Notes: generated by a model not told the origin, from the letters alone. Numbered from the stretch's first letter, positions 49,112 to 58,314 are shown. The stretch is 64,000 nucleotides of DNA from an uncultured Collinsella sp. (GCA_958427355.1 CAUACA010000002.1:109853-173852); one strand, 5' to 3'. Made by a program: numbers and translations.

Positions 49112-49120
49112 TGCTATAGT
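49112..49120 (+). promoter_or_regulatory. Extended -10 promoter of rpsT
   Basis: TGCTATAGT is an extended -10 about 75 nt before rpsT. A TTGACA at 49077-49082 is 32 bp away, too far to be its -35. The leader contains a TGAC-CTC/GAG-GTGTCA hairpin and TTTTTT, a possible control point. Confidence 0.5.
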
Positions 49121-49195
49121 AGGCGCTTGCATGACCTCACCGTGTCTCAGAGGTGTCATACATTTTTTGCAAGGAACTCGAAAGGAACTCCAGAA

Positions 49196-49462
49196 GTGGC
49201 AAACATCAAGTCTCAGAAGAAGCGTATCCGCACCAATGAGGCAGCTCGCATGCGTAACAAGGCTGTCAAGTCCGAGCTCAAGACGCTGACCAAGCACGTC
49301 CAGTCCGCCGTCGCCGAGGGCGACGCCGAGAAGGCCCAGGCTGCCCTCAAGACCGTCACCAAGCGTCTCGACATGGCTGCCGCTAAGCATGTCATCCACA
49401 AGAACCAGGCTTCCAACCGCAAGTCCGGTCTTGCCAAGCTCGTGAACAGCATCAACGCTTAA
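49196..49462 (+). CDS. rpsT: 30S ribosomal protein S20
   Basis: The 88-residue protein starts MANIKSQKKRIRTNEAARMRN and ends KHVIHKNQASNRKSGLAKLV, typical of S20, a 16S rRNA-binding helical bundle. GTG 49196 follows AAAGGAACTCCAGAA. An upstream in-frame start would add a sequence unlike the family. It has its own promoter and terminator. Confidence 0.96.
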   Translation: MANIKSQKKRIRTNEAARMRNKAVKSELKTLTKHVQSAVAEGDAEKAQAALKTVTKRLDMAAAKHVIHKNQASNRKSGLAKLVNSINA

Positions 49463-49496
49463 GTTGTAAATTTCACACCACACAGATTACGCGCAT

Positions 49497-49533
49497 AAAT
49501 GGAGCCTGTTTTATGGAACAGGCTCCATTTTTT
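49497..49533 (+). terminator. rpsT terminator
   Basis: A 14-bp perfect stem, AAATGGAGCCTGTT (49497-49510) with AACAGGCTCCATTT (49517-49530), followed by more T residues. Confidence 0.93.
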
Positions 49534-49545
49534 GTACCGCTCGGG

Positions 49546-49551
49546 TAAGAT
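49546..49551 (+). promoter_or_regulatory. -10 box of lepA, leaderless arrangement
   Basis: TAAGAT ends 7 nt before ATG 49559, preceded by CCGCTCGGG. No Shine-Dalgarno fits in the remaining space, so lepA mRNA may start at its ATG. The CCGCTCGGGTA stretch recurs before the dnaJ-like gene. Confidence 0.45.
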
Positions 49552-49558
49552 AGTCCGC

Positions 49559-51370
49559 ATGAATACTTCAATTGACATTTCCCACATCCGCAACTTCTCA
49601 ATCGTTGCGCATATCGACCATGGCAAGTCCACGATCAGTGACCGTATCCTCGAACTCACCCATACAGTCGACGAACGCGACATGGAGTCGCAGCTGCTCG
49701 ACACCATGGATATCGAGCGCGAGCGCGGCATCACAATCAAGTCCAATGCCGTTCGCGTGTCCTATGACGCCGACGATGGCGAGACGTATCAGTTCAATCT
49801 GATCGATACGCCGGGCCACGTGGACTTTACCTATGAGGTCTCGCGCTCGCTGGCAGCCTGTGAGGGCGCGGTGCTCGTTGTCGACGCCACGCAGGGCGTT
49901 GAGGCGCAGACCGTCTCTAACGCGACGCTCGCCATGAACGCCAATCTGGACATTGTGCCGGCCATCAACAAGATCGACCTGCCCTCGGCTCATCCCGACG
50001 AGGTTAAGACCGAGATCGAGGATGACCTGGCGATCCCTGCCGATGATGCCGTGTGTGTCTCGGGCAAGACCGGCGAGGGCATCCACGATCTGCTGGAGTC
50101 CATTGTCTTTCTGATCTCTCCGCCCAAGGGCGATGCGAATGCACCGCTTAAGGCACTCATTCTGGATTCATACTTCGACGAGTATCGTGGCGTCGTCGCC
50201 ACGGTGCGCATCTTTGACGGCTCCATCAAAAAGGGCGATACCCTGCGCATGATGCAGGCAAAGGGCGACTTTTTGGTCGATGGCGTGGGCGTCAAGCGTC
50301 CCGCCGAGACTCCGGTTGACGCGCTGACGGTCGGCGAGGTCGGTTACGTGGTCACGGGCCTGAAGGACCCCGAGGCCGTTCGCGTGGGCGATACCCTCAC
50401 GTGGGCGTCGAATCCCTGCCCCGAGCCGCTTCCCGGCTACCGCGAGGCCAAGCCCATGGTCTATACGGGCCTGTTCCCGATCGATAACAAGGACTACGAG
50501 AACCTGCGTGACGCGCTCGATAAGCTGCACGTCAACGACCCGTCGTTGGTGTGGGAGCCCGAGACCTCGGTGGCGCTCGGCTTTGGTTTCCGCGTGGGCT
50601 TCTTGGGCCTGCTGCATATGGAGGTCGTTAAGGAGCGCCTGGAGCGTGAGTTCAATCTTGACCTCATTGCCACGAGCCCTTCGGTGGACTATCACGTCTA
50701 CAAGACTGACGGCGAGATGATTGATGTCCGCAGCCCGCAGGATCTGCCCGAGGCCACGCGCATCGAGCGTATCGAGGAACCCTACCTCAAGGCAAAGATC
50801 ATCTGCCCGCCTGAGTACACGGGTGCCGTCATGCAGCTCGCTATCGAGCACCGCGGCGTTACGACCGACATGATCCACCTGACGAGCAAATCGGTCGAGA
50901 TGCGCTTCGATATGCCGCTCGCCGAGCTCATCTTGGACTTCTTTGACCAGCTTAAGAGCCGTACCAAGGGCTATGCCTCGCTCGACTACGAGTTCAACGA
51001 GTACCGTCCCTCCGAGCTTGTGAAGCTCGATATCTTGCTTTCGGGCGACGAGGTGGACGCGCTGTCGTTTATCGTCCATAAGGACAAGGCTTATGGCCTG
51101 GCCCGTGGTCTGTGCGACAAACTTAAGGAGATCATCCCGCGTCAGCTGTTCGAGGTGCCCATCCAGGGTGCTATTGGCAACAAGATCATTGCCCGCTCCA
51201 CCGTCAAGGCGCGTCGCAAGGACGTGCTTGCCAAGTGCTACGGCGGCGATATCTCGCGTAAGCGCAAGCTGCTCGAGAAGCAGAAAGAGGGCAAGAAGCG
51301 CATGAAGGCCATCGGATCGGTCGAGGTCCCGCAGGAGGCCTTTATGGCGATCCTCAAGGTGGACGAGTAG
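49559..51370 (+). CDS. lepA: Elongation factor 4 (LepA)
   Basis: LepA is a ribosomal GTPase implicated in initiation, 30S biogenesis or back-translocation. The 603-residue protein begins with HIRNFSIVAHIDHGKSTISDR (G1) and contains RGITIKSN, LIDTPGHVDF (G3), NKIDLPSA (G4), and the LepA-specific C-terminal domain with YGGDISRKRKLLEKQKEGKKRMK. ATG 49559 gives the standard N-terminus. dusB follows after 4 nt. Confidence 0.97.
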   Translation: MNTSIDISHIRNFSIVAHIDHGKSTISDRILELTHTVDERDMESQLLDTMDIERERGITIKSNAVRVSYDADDGETYQFNLIDTPGHVDFTYEVSRSLAACEGAVLVVDATQGVEAQTVSNATLAMNANLDIVPAINKIDLPSAHPDEVKTEIEDDLAIPADDAVCVSGKTGEGIHDLLESIVFLISPPKGDANAPLKALILDSYFDEYRGVVATVRIFDGSIKKGDTLRMMQAKGDFLVDGVGVKRPAETPVDALTVGEVGYVVTGLKDPEAVRVGDTLTWASNPCPEPLPGYREAKPMVYTGLFPIDNKDYENLRDALDKLHVNDPSLVWEPETSVALGFGFRVGFLGLLHMEVVKERLEREFNLDLIATSPSVDYHVYKTDGEMIDVRSPQDLPEATRIERIEEPYLKAKIICPPEYTGAVMQLAIEHRGVTTDMIHLTSKSVEMRFDMPLAELILDFFDQLKSRTKGYASLDYEFNEYRPSELVKLDILLSGDEVDALSFIVHKDKAYGLARGLCDKLKEIIPRQLFEVPIQGAIGNKIIARSTVKARRKDVLAKCYGGDISRKRKLLEKQKEGKKRMKAIGSVEVPQEAFMAILKVDE

Positions 51371-51374
51371 GTCT

Positions 51375-52418
51375 ATGGCGCTTTCTGAATACAGCAAGCG
51401 GCTGCTGGGCGCTTATGCCGAGCAGCCGTTCCTTATGGCTCCCATGGCGGGCGTGACCGACCCTGCCTACCGCATCATGTGCCGCCGCCGCGGTGCCAAC
51501 CTTGCCTACAGCGAGATGGTGAGCGTGGCGGGCCTTGCCTATGCCAGCAACAAGACCTGGCGCCTGGTGCTACCGGCCGACGAGGAGCAGCAGATTTGCG
51601 TGCAGCTCTTTGGCTCCAAGCCCGATCAGTTTGCGAGCGCCGTCGCCGCCGTCGAGGAGCGCGTTGGCGATCGCCTGTCGCTCATCGACATCAACATGGC
51701 CTGTCCTGCCCGCAAGGTTGTCACCAAGGGCGAGGGCTCGGCCCTTATGCGCACGCCCGATTTGGCCGAGAAGATCGTCGAGGCCACGGTGGGCGCAGCT
51801 CACGTGCCCGTGACCGTAAAGATCCGCAAGGGCTTTTACGCCGAGGACCGTAATGCCGCAACGTTTGCCCAGATGCTCGAAGGGGCGGGCGCCTCCGCAG
51901 TTGCCGTGCACGGTCGTTGTGCCACGCAGCTCTATACGGGGCAGGCCGATTGGTCCGTCGTCGATGAGGTCGCAGATGCTGTCGAGATTCCCGTGATTGG
52001 TTCGGGCGATGTGTTCTGCGCCGAGGATGCCGCGGAGCATCTGCGCAGTTCTGGTGCCAGCGCGGTGTTTATCGCGCGCGGCATCTACGGTAATCCCTGG
52101 GTGTTCGGTGATGCTCGCGCCCTTGCGCTCGATGGCATACCGGTGCCGGCGCGCAGCTCCGTCGAGCGCCTGGACACCCTGCGTGAACACCTAACGCTGA
52201 CGCACGAGCTTCTGCCGCTCATGTCGCGTGCCCGCACGTACGCAAGCTGGTACTTAAAAGGCATGCCCCATGCCGCCGCTTGGCGTGCCCATGTGGTGCG
52301 CTGTTCCACATACGAGGAGTTTATGGTGCTGGTCGATGAGATCGAGCGCGATGTGGTGGCCTGCGAGGCCGCACTTGCCGCCGGCGAATCGGTGCCCCCT
52401 CATCCGCTGGAGGCTTAA
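51375..52418 (+). CDS. dusB: tRNA-dihydrouridine synthase
   Basis: This FMN enzyme reduces uridine in tRNA D-loops with NADPH. The 347-residue protein has the TIM-barrel start FLMAPMAGVTDPAYRIMCR and VQLFGSKPDQF. The catalytic cysteine lies in DINMACPARKVVTKGEGSAL, followed by TVKIRKGF and a GSGDVF/GASAVFIARGIYGNPW phosphate site. The position specificity cannot be told from sequence by eye; DusB-like is the closest. It lies 2 nt before hemW. Confidence 0.92.
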   Translation: MALSEYSKRLLGAYAEQPFLMAPMAGVTDPAYRIMCRRRGANLAYSEMVSVAGLAYASNKTWRLVLPADEEQQICVQLFGSKPDQFASAVAAVEERVGDRLSLIDINMACPARKVVTKGEGSALMRTPDLAEKIVEATVGAAHVPVTVKIRKGFYAEDRNAATFAQMLEGAGASAVAVHGRCATQLYTGQADWSVVDEVADAVEIPVIGSGDVFCAEDAAEHLRSSGASAVFIARGIYGNPWVFGDARALALDGIPVPARSSVERLDTLREHLTLTHELLPLMSRARTYASWYLKGMPHAAAWRAHVVRCSTYEEFMVLVDEIERDVVACEAALAAGESVPPHPLEA

Positions 52419-52420
52419 GG

Positions 52421-53653
52421 GTGGCCGTTACCGCGCTGTACGTGCACGTGCCGTTTTGCGCTCAAAAGTGCCGGTACTGCGACTTTGACTCGCGCAGTTT
52501 TGCTCCGTGCGACCTGAGCGCTGCGCTCGATGCCTATTTTGAGCAGTTGTACGCGCGCCTCGATGCTTTTGGCAAAGCTGGGGCCCTTGACCAGATCCGC
52601 ACCGTCTATGTTGGCGGCGGTACGCCGTCGCTGGCGGGGGAGCGCCTGGTGGAGCTGGCGCGGCATATTCGTGCGTGGTGCGCCCCCGTTGAGTTTACCT
52701 GCGAGGCCAATCCCGAGTCGCTGACCGCCGAGCTTGCCACTGCACTTGTCAAGGTTGGTGTCACACGCGTCTCTCTGGGCGTGCAAACGCTCGATAACAC
52801 CGAACTTACTGCCATCGGCCGTATTCACGATGCCGATCGGGCGCTCGCTGCCATCGTGACGGTCAAGAACGCTGGGCTTGACGTGTCGTGCGACCTTATG
52901 TGCGGACTTCCCGGGCAGACCGCAGTGAGTTGGAAGCGCACGCTCGATGGCGTGCTGGCGGCGGCTCCGCATCATGTGTCGGTCTACCCGCTCACGCTTG
53001 AGGAGGGGACGCCCCTTTATCGCATGGCGTGCCGCGATGAGTCGCTCGAGCCCGACGAGGATTTTCAAGCTTCGTGCATGGATGTGGCGCGTGAGCGTCT
53101 GGGTGCGGCCGGCTATCACCCCTATGAGGTGGCAAGCTATGCGCTCGACGGCCATGAGTGCGCCCATAACATTGCCTACTGGACCGGACGGGGCTACCTG
53201 GGCCTGGGTCGTTCCGCCGCGGGCATGCTCGACGCCGAGGATTTCGACCGTCTTGTAGGTTTGTTCCCCGGCGTGTCTTCTCGAGGCGATTCGTACCGCG
53301 TGCGTCTGGTGCAACGTGACGATGTCGCGACGGCGTTCGAGGCCGAATATCTGTCGCAGCGCGAGGCTGCGGCCGAAGACCTGATGCTTGCTTGTCGCAT
53401 GACGCGCGGTGTCGCGTCCGACCTTTTGGTTCGCGCGGCTCGTGTCATCCCGGCCGATGAGCTGGCAGCTGCCTGCGATCGCGCGCTCGAATTGGGTCTT
53501 GCCACTTGGGTGCCCGAGACGCTCGGAGTCCATGAGGGACCCTTCACTTCGGCAGATGTCGTCGCGGGCCATGTTCGAGCTCGTCTGGCACCTACTCACT
53601 TGGGCTGGCTCGATGGAAATGTTCTGTTCGAGCTGTTTTGGGATCTAGCTTAG
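52421..53653 (+). CDS. hemW: Radical SAM protein HemW (heme chaperone family)
   Basis: The 410-residue protein has the radical SAM cluster motif in VHVPFCAQKCRYCDF (Cys13, Cys17, Cys20), then VGGGTPS and GLPGQT, typical of HemW, once called oxygen-independent coproporphyrinogen oxidase-like. HemW binds heme and is not a coproporphyrinogen oxidase in characterised cases. GTG 52421 has GGAGGCTTAAGG upstream. The hemW-dnaJ neighbourhood is common, but hrcA, often between them, is missing here. Confidence 0.92.
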   Translation: MAVTALYVHVPFCAQKCRYCDFDSRSFAPCDLSAALDAYFEQLYARLDAFGKAGALDQIRTVYVGGGTPSLAGERLVELARHIRAWCAPVEFTCEANPESLTAELATALVKVGVTRVSLGVQTLDNTELTAIGRIHDADRALAAIVTVKNAGLDVSCDLMCGLPGQTAVSWKRTLDGVLAAAPHHVSVYPLTLEEGTPLYRMACRDESLEPDEDFQASCMDVARERLGAAGYHPYEVASYALDGHECAHNIAYWTGRGYLGLGRSAAGMLDAEDFDRLVGLFPGVSSRGDSYRVRLVQRDDVATAFEAEYLSQREAAAEDLMLACRMTRGVASDLLVRAARVIPADELAAACDRALELGLATWVPETLGVHEGPFTSADVVAGHVRARLAPTHLGWLDGNVLFELFWDLA

Positions 53654-53663
53654 GCCGCTCGGG

Positions 53664-53669
53664 TAGAAT
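53664..53669 (+). promoter_or_regulatory. Candidate -10 upstream of the dnaJ-like gene
   Basis: TAGAAT follows CCGCTCGGG, about 42 nt before the start. The CCGCTCGGGTA stretch (53655-53665) is identical to that before lepA. No CIRCE-type inverted repeat was seen. Confidence 0.4.
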
Positions 53670-53711
53670 TACCGGAATATATACGCTGCTGTGAGCAGGA
53701 GGTTGCCGCGC

Positions 53712-54815
53712 ATGGCGACGATGAACGAAAAAGATTACTACGAGATTCTAGGCGTCTCCAAGGACGCCACCTCGCGTGATATTCAAAAGGCCTTCCAGCA
53801 AAAGGCTCGCAAGCTCCATCCGGACGTCAACAAAGAGCCGGATGCCGAGGAAAAGTTTAAAGAGGTTTCCGAGGCCTACGCCGTGCTTTCGGACGAGCAG
53901 AAGCGTGCGCGCTACGACGCCATGCGTTCTGGCAATCCCTTTGCCGGTGCTCCTACGGCTTCGCCTTATGGTGGCGGCTACGCCGGCGGCGCCGGGTACG
54001 GCAATCCTTTTGAGGGCGGCTTTCCCTTTGGTGGCGCCTGGGGCCAGCAGCGTCGCGGGCAGGCTGCCTACAATCCCGAGAACGGCGCCAATGTGGTCGT
54101 CGATATCAAACTCGACGCCAAGGAGGCCAAGGGCGGTGCCCGCAAGACCGTCCGCTACACGCGTTTCGATACGTGCGGACATTGCGGCGGCTCGGGTTCT
54201 GTCTCCTCCGAGCATGCCCATACCTGCCCAAGCTGTGGCGGCCGCGGCCACATCGACGTCGACCTGTCCTTCCTGTTTGGTGCGGGCACGTTCCAGTCGG
54301 TCTGCCCCGAGTGCGGCGGTTCCGGTAAGGTCGTGGCCGACCCCTGCCCTGATTGTGGTGGCAGCGGTCGTACTCGCGTAACCTCCGAGCAGACGATTGA
54401 GTTTCCTGCCGGCACGCACGATGGCGACGAGGTCTGCATTAGCGGCATGGGTCATGCTGGCACCAACGGTGCCGCGGGCGGCGACCTGGTCGGCCGCGCC
54501 CATGTTGAGGCCGAGCGCTTGGAAGGCAAAGCTCGTACCGGTTTTTACCTGATGGGCATCGTGGCGCCGTTTTTGGTGCTCTCGGCCATCTCGGGCGTGT
54601 TCTCGGCCTTTGCCGTGATGTGCTTTATTCCGTTTACCATGGGCCTGTTCATGGTGCTTTCGGACGGTGTGCTTCATCGCAGTCTGCTGTGGTGGAAGCG
54701 CGGTGCGATGCAGTTTGCCAATGGTTTTGCCAACGGCTTTATGTTCGCGCTCGTGTCGGTTTGGTTCGCGAGCTGCTCGCAACGGGCCATGCTTTCGCCG
54801 TACCAAATGCAATAA
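53712..54815 (+). CDS. DnaJ-like protein with C-terminal membrane segments
   Basis: The 367-residue protein has a J domain (about 7-72, HPD at 36-38). A Gly/Phe/Tyr-rich linker (73-115) comes next, then a complete four-motif zinc finger (CGHCGGSG, CPSCGGRG, CPECGGSG, CPDCGGSG, about 155-220). The first C-terminal substrate region is present, but the second is replaced by hydrophobic stretches at about 278-316 and 337-355. It is probably a membrane-anchored co-chaperone. ATG 53712 follows AGGAGG. It sits where hrcA often lies, before a normal dnaJ. Confidence 0.85.
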   Translation: MATMNEKDYYEILGVSKDATSRDIQKAFQQKARKLHPDVNKEPDAEEKFKEVSEAYAVLSDEQKRARYDAMRSGNPFAGAPTASPYGGGYAGGAGYGNPFEGGFPFGGAWGQQRRGQAAYNPENGANVVVDIKLDAKEAKGGARKTVRYTRFDTCGHCGGSGSVSSEHAHTCPSCGGRGHIDVDLSFLFGAGTFQSVCPECGGSGKVVADPCPDCGGSGRTRVTSEQTIEFPAGTHDGDEVCISGMGHAGTNGAAGGDLVGRAHVEAERLEGKARTGFYLMGIVAPFLVLSAISGVFSAFAVMCFIPFTMGLFMVLSDGVLHRSLLWWKRGAMQFANGFANGFMFALVSVWFASCSQRAMLSPYQMQ

Positions 54816-54896
54816 CATCAAACCCTCTGTTTGCGGTCGACCCAGCTTGGGTATAGGACGCACTGTGACAATATTGAAAGTCGGAAGGATTCGGTC

Positions 54897-56045
54897 GTGT
54901 CGGAAAATAGGGATTACTACGAGGTACTTGGCGTCGACAAGGATGCCGACGCGCGGACGATTAAGCGCGCGTTTCTAAAGAAGGCCCGTACCGTACACCC
55001 GGACGTTTCGGACGACCCCGAGGCCGAGGCCAAGTTCAAGGAGCTCAACGAGGCCTATTCCGTTCTTTCCGATGAGCAGAAGCGTGCTAACTACGACCGT
55101 TACGGCACCGCCGACGGCCCTGGTGGTTCGGGTTACGTCGATATCAACGATATCTTTGGTGGCATGGGCATGGACGACTTGTTCTCGTCGTTCTTTGGCG
55201 GCGGTGCCGGCGGTGGCGCCCGCAGCCGTCGTGAGCGTCGTCGCGGACGTGACATGGCCATCTCGCTTTCGGTGACGCTCGAGGAGGCGGCGCTCGGCTG
55301 CAAAAAGACGATCAGCTATGACCGCCTTGCTCCTTGCGAGGACTGCAATGGCACCGGTAGGGCAGAGGGCGCACAGGAAAAGCAGTGCGGCCGCTGCCAC
55401 GGTACGGGCTACGTCACGACGGTTCAGCGTTCGTTCCTGGGCCAGGTCCAGTCCTCTTCGCCTTGCCCCGACTGCCACGGCGAGGGCACGGTCATCGATC
55501 ATCCCTGCGAGACCTGTGACGGCCAGGGCCGCACGCCTTCGCACGAAAAGATCGACATCGATATTCCCGCCGGCGTTTCGACCGGTCGCCAGCTGCGTGT
55601 GAGCGGCTTTGGCGAGGCCGGCCTTCGCGGCGAGCCTTCGGGCGACCTGATTGTCAACGTGCGCGTTGCCGACCATGAGCGCTTTAAGCGCAACGGTGAC
55701 GACCTGTACCTGGTGAGCGATATCTCGATTGCGCAGGCTGCGCTCGGCTGCGAGATCGAGGTCGAGGGCATTATGCCCGACGAGGTCGTTAAGGTGACGG
55801 TTCCCGCCGGCGCCCAGTACGGCGACACCGTGAGCGTCAATAATTACGGCATGCCGCGCATTGGCGGTGGCGGTTCGCGTGGCCGCCTGATCGTGCAACT
55901 GCGCGTGGTCGTTCCCACCAATCTTTCCAATAAGCAACGCGAACTGCTCCGTGCTTTTGCCGATGAGATGGGCGATGACGTCGCTTCTGGTAAGAAGTCG
56001 GTGACCGACCGTATCAAGAGTACCCTCGACGATATCCTCGATTAA
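54897..56045 (+). CDS. dnaJ: Chaperone protein DnaJ
   Basis: This Hsp40 delivers substrates to DnaK. The 382-residue protein has the J domain (HPD near 35), a Gly-rich region with GGMGMDDLFSSFFGGG, the zinc finger (CEDCNGTG, CGRCHGTG, CPDCHGEG, CETCDGQG) and both C-terminal substrate domains. GTG 54897 follows GGAAGGA. The J domain is about 60 percent alike to that of the upstream gene, suggesting an old duplication or related partners. Confidence 0.95.
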   Translation: MSENRDYYEVLGVDKDADARTIKRAFLKKARTVHPDVSDDPEAEAKFKELNEAYSVLSDEQKRANYDRYGTADGPGGSGYVDINDIFGGMGMDDLFSSFFGGGAGGGARSRRERRRGRDMAISLSVTLEEAALGCKKTISYDRLAPCEDCNGTGRAEGAQEKQCGRCHGTGYVTTVQRSFLGQVQSSSPCPDCHGEGTVIDHPCETCDGQGRTPSHEKIDIDIPAGVSTGRQLRVSGFGEAGLRGEPSGDLIVNVRVADHERFKRNGDDLYLVSDISIAQAALGCEIEVEGIMPDEVVKVTVPAGAQYGDTVSVNNYGMPRIGGGGSRGRLIVQLRVVVPTNLSNKQRELLRAFADEMGDDVASGKKSVTDRIKSTLDDILD

Positions 56046-56054
56046 GGAGCCCGC

Positions 56055-57347
56055 GTGCTCGCACCCCATATTTCCGTCGTCAACCTCGGCTGCCGCGTCA
56101 ACCGGGTTGAGTCTGACCGTATCACTGCCGATCTTATGCGTCTGGGCTTTGCTATTGTGGATCCCCAGGATGCCGATCTGATCGTCATTAACACCTGTGC
56201 CGTTACGGGCGAGGCCGAGGCCAAGACCCGTAAGGCCGTCCGTCATGCGCTGGCCCATCCTAACGAGCCCTATGTGCTTGTGACCGGTTGCGTGGTCAAT
56301 TTACATCCCGAGGAGCTGCTGGAGCTTTCGGATCGCGTGATCGCCGAGCCGTCCAAGATCGATGTCGCCGAACGTGTCTGCGAGGTGTTGGGCGTTGAGT
56401 CCGATAGCTTTCCCGCCTGCAGCGATGGCGAGGTGGTCGATGCGCTCGGTCGCTCTCGCCTGGGCGTGAAGATTCAGGACGGCTGCAACCATCGCTGCAC
56501 CTATTGCATTGTGTGGAAGGCACGCGGCCCCGAGCGCTCCGTGCCCGTTGAGTCCGTGCTCGAGCAAGTTCGCGAGGCCCAGGAGGCCGGCGTGCCCGAG
56601 GTGGTGCTGACCGGTGTGAACCTGGGCGCCTACGATGGCAAGAGCGCGACCGACGAGCATGTCGAAATCGATGAGCTGCTCGAGGCCATCATGGAGTGCA
56701 CGTCTATCCCGCATGTGCGCATTTCCTCGGTTGAGCCCATGGATATCTCTGAGCGCCTGCTTAAGGTTATGGCGCGCTATCCGCAGCGTATCGCCCCGTT
56801 TTTGCACCTGCCCGTGCAGTCCGGCTGCACGGCGACCCTGCATCGCATGGGCCGTCCCTATAGTGCGGAGGCCTTTGAGGACACGGTGCGTATGATTCGC
56901 GCCAATCTGCCGCAGGCGTCACTTTCTTGCGATGTCATCGTCGGTTTTCCTGGTGAGACGGACGAGGAGTTCGAGGAGTCGCTGGCGCTGTGCCGCCGTG
57001 TGGGTTTCTCGCGTATGCACGTGTTCCGCTACAGCAAGCGTCCCGGTACCCTTGCTGCCGACATGCCCGACCAGGTTCCGCCCGAGGTTATGGCCGAGCG
57101 CAGCCGCCGTATGCGGGCCGCCGCACAGGAGCTCGCTATTGCCGACGCTCGCCGTCGCGTGGGCACGGTCGAGCGTGCCGTGCTCGAGTATGGCGACAAC
57201 CTGACGCTCGGCTCGTTCCATCATGCCCGTCTTGACGATACCTGTGGACTTACAGCCCCGTGCCTGCTCGATGTTGCTATCATCGGAGTCGATGATTCCG
57301 GCTTGGTCCATGCACGCAGGGAGGTTCATGGAAGCCTCGAAGATTAG
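56055..57347 (+). CDS. mtaB: tRNA t6A37 methylthiotransferase MtaB-type
   Basis: This radical SAM enzyme adds a methylthio group to t6A37 of tRNA. The 430-residue protein has the MTTase N-terminal domain with NLGCRVNRVESD, INTCAVTGEAE and VTGCVV (three cluster cysteines). The radical SAM motif CNHRCTYC (Cys144, Cys148, Cys151) and a weak TRAM-like C-terminus follow. The NLGCRVN form points to MtaB rather than MiaB or RimO. GTG 56055 follows AAGGAG. It overlaps phoH by 20 nt. Confidence 0.9.
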   Translation: MLAPHISVVNLGCRVNRVESDRITADLMRLGFAIVDPQDADLIVINTCAVTGEAEAKTRKAVRHALAHPNEPYVLVTGCVVNLHPEELLELSDRVIAEPSKIDVAERVCEVLGVESDSFPACSDGEVVDALGRSRLGVKIQDGCNHRCTYCIVWKARGPERSVPVESVLEQVREAQEAGVPEVVLTGVNLGAYDGKSATDEHVEIDELLEAIMECTSIPHVRISSVEPMDISERLLKVMARYPQRIAPFLHLPVQSGCTATLHRMGRPYSAEAFEDTVRMIRANLPQASLSCDVIVGFPGETDEEFEESLALCRRVGFSRMHVFRYSKRPGTLAADMPDQVPPEVMAERSRRMRAAAQELAIADARRRVGTVERAVLEYGDNLTLGSFHHARLDDTCGLTAPCLLDVAIIGVDDSGLVHARREVHGSLED

Positions 57348-58314
57348 ACTTACCGTTCCCGAGGGGATTGATCCCTCGCGCGTTTTGGGCGCCGGCGACG
57401 GCGTCCTTCGTGCGCTCGAGAGCTTGGTTCGCGCCCATGTGGTCGCCCGTGGCGATAGCATCTCCGTGAGCGGCGACCCGGACGAGGTCGAACTCGTGGC
57501 GCGCTTTTTCGAGCACGCTTTTCGCGAGGCGGCCGCCGGGCGCACGCTGTCTGCTGACGATGTCTCTCGCTGCCTGGCTGTCTTGCGCGACGGTGAGCAC
57601 GAGGCTACGTCGCTTCGCGATGACGTGCTGCTTTCGTATCGCGGCCGCGTCATTCGCCCCAAGACGCTCGGGCAAAAGCGCTATGTGGATGCCATCCGCA
57701 CGCATACCATCACGTTTGGCCTGGGTCCTGCCGGCACCGGTAAGACCTATCTGGCCATGGCGCTCGCCGTTGCCGCGCTCAAGCGTCACGAGGTGGGCCG
57801 TCTGATCTTGACGCGTCCGGTTGTCGAGGCGGGGGAGAACCTGGGCTTTTTGCCCGGTACCCTTGAGGAAAAGATCGATCCCTACATGCGTCCGCTCTAC
57901 GATGCCCTTTTTGACATGATGGATCGCGAGCGCACCGATGAGCTTATGGAGCGCGGCGTGATTGAGATCGCCCCGCTTGCCTACATGCGCGGCCGCACGC
58001 TGAGCGATGCTTTCGTGGTGCTCGACGAGGCGCAAAATACCACGCCCGAGCAGATGAAGATGTTCCTGACGCGCCTGGGCTTCAACTCCAAGTTCGTGAT
58101 TACCGGCGACCTGAGCCAGCGTGACCTGGTGGGTCGTCGTGGTGGCTTGGCGGATGTTGAGAAGATTTTGGGCCGTGTCGATGATGTCGCATTTTCGCAC
58201 CTCGAGCGTGCCGACGTGGTGCGCCATGCCTTGGTGGGACGTATCGTCGAGGCATACGATATTTATGATGATGTGCGCGAGCAGCGCGTACGTGACCGAA
58301 AGGAGTCCCGTTGA
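57328..58314 (+). CDS. phoH: PhoH-family ATPase
   Basis: This cytoplasmic P-loop ATPase is often paired with ybeY and thought to act on RNA. The 328-residue protein has a KH-like N-terminus (about 1-110) and the ATPase core with GLGPAGTGKTYLAMALAV (Walker A near 131), FVVLDEAQNTTPEQMKMFLTRLG (Walker B) and FVITGDLSQRDL. ATG 57328 lies only 3 nt from GGAGG, a short spacing; ATG 57310 is the alternative. The phoH-ybeY-dgkA-era order is strongly conserved. Confidence 0.93.
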   Translation: MEASKIRLTVPEGIDPSRVLGAGDGVLRALESLVRAHVVARGDSISVSGDPDEVELVARFFEHAFREAAAGRTLSADDVSRCLAVLRDGEHEATSLRDDVLLSYRGRVIRPKTLGQKRYVDAIRTHTITFGLGPAGTGKTYLAMALAVAALKRHEVGRLILTRPVVEAGENLGFLPGTLEEKIDPYMRPLYDALFDMMDRERTDELMERGVIEIAPLAYMRGRTLSDAFVVLDEAQNTTPEQMKMFLTRLGFNSKFVITGDLSQRDLVGRRGGLADVEKILGRVDDVAFSHLERADVVRHALVGRIVEAYDIYDDVREQRVRDRKESR

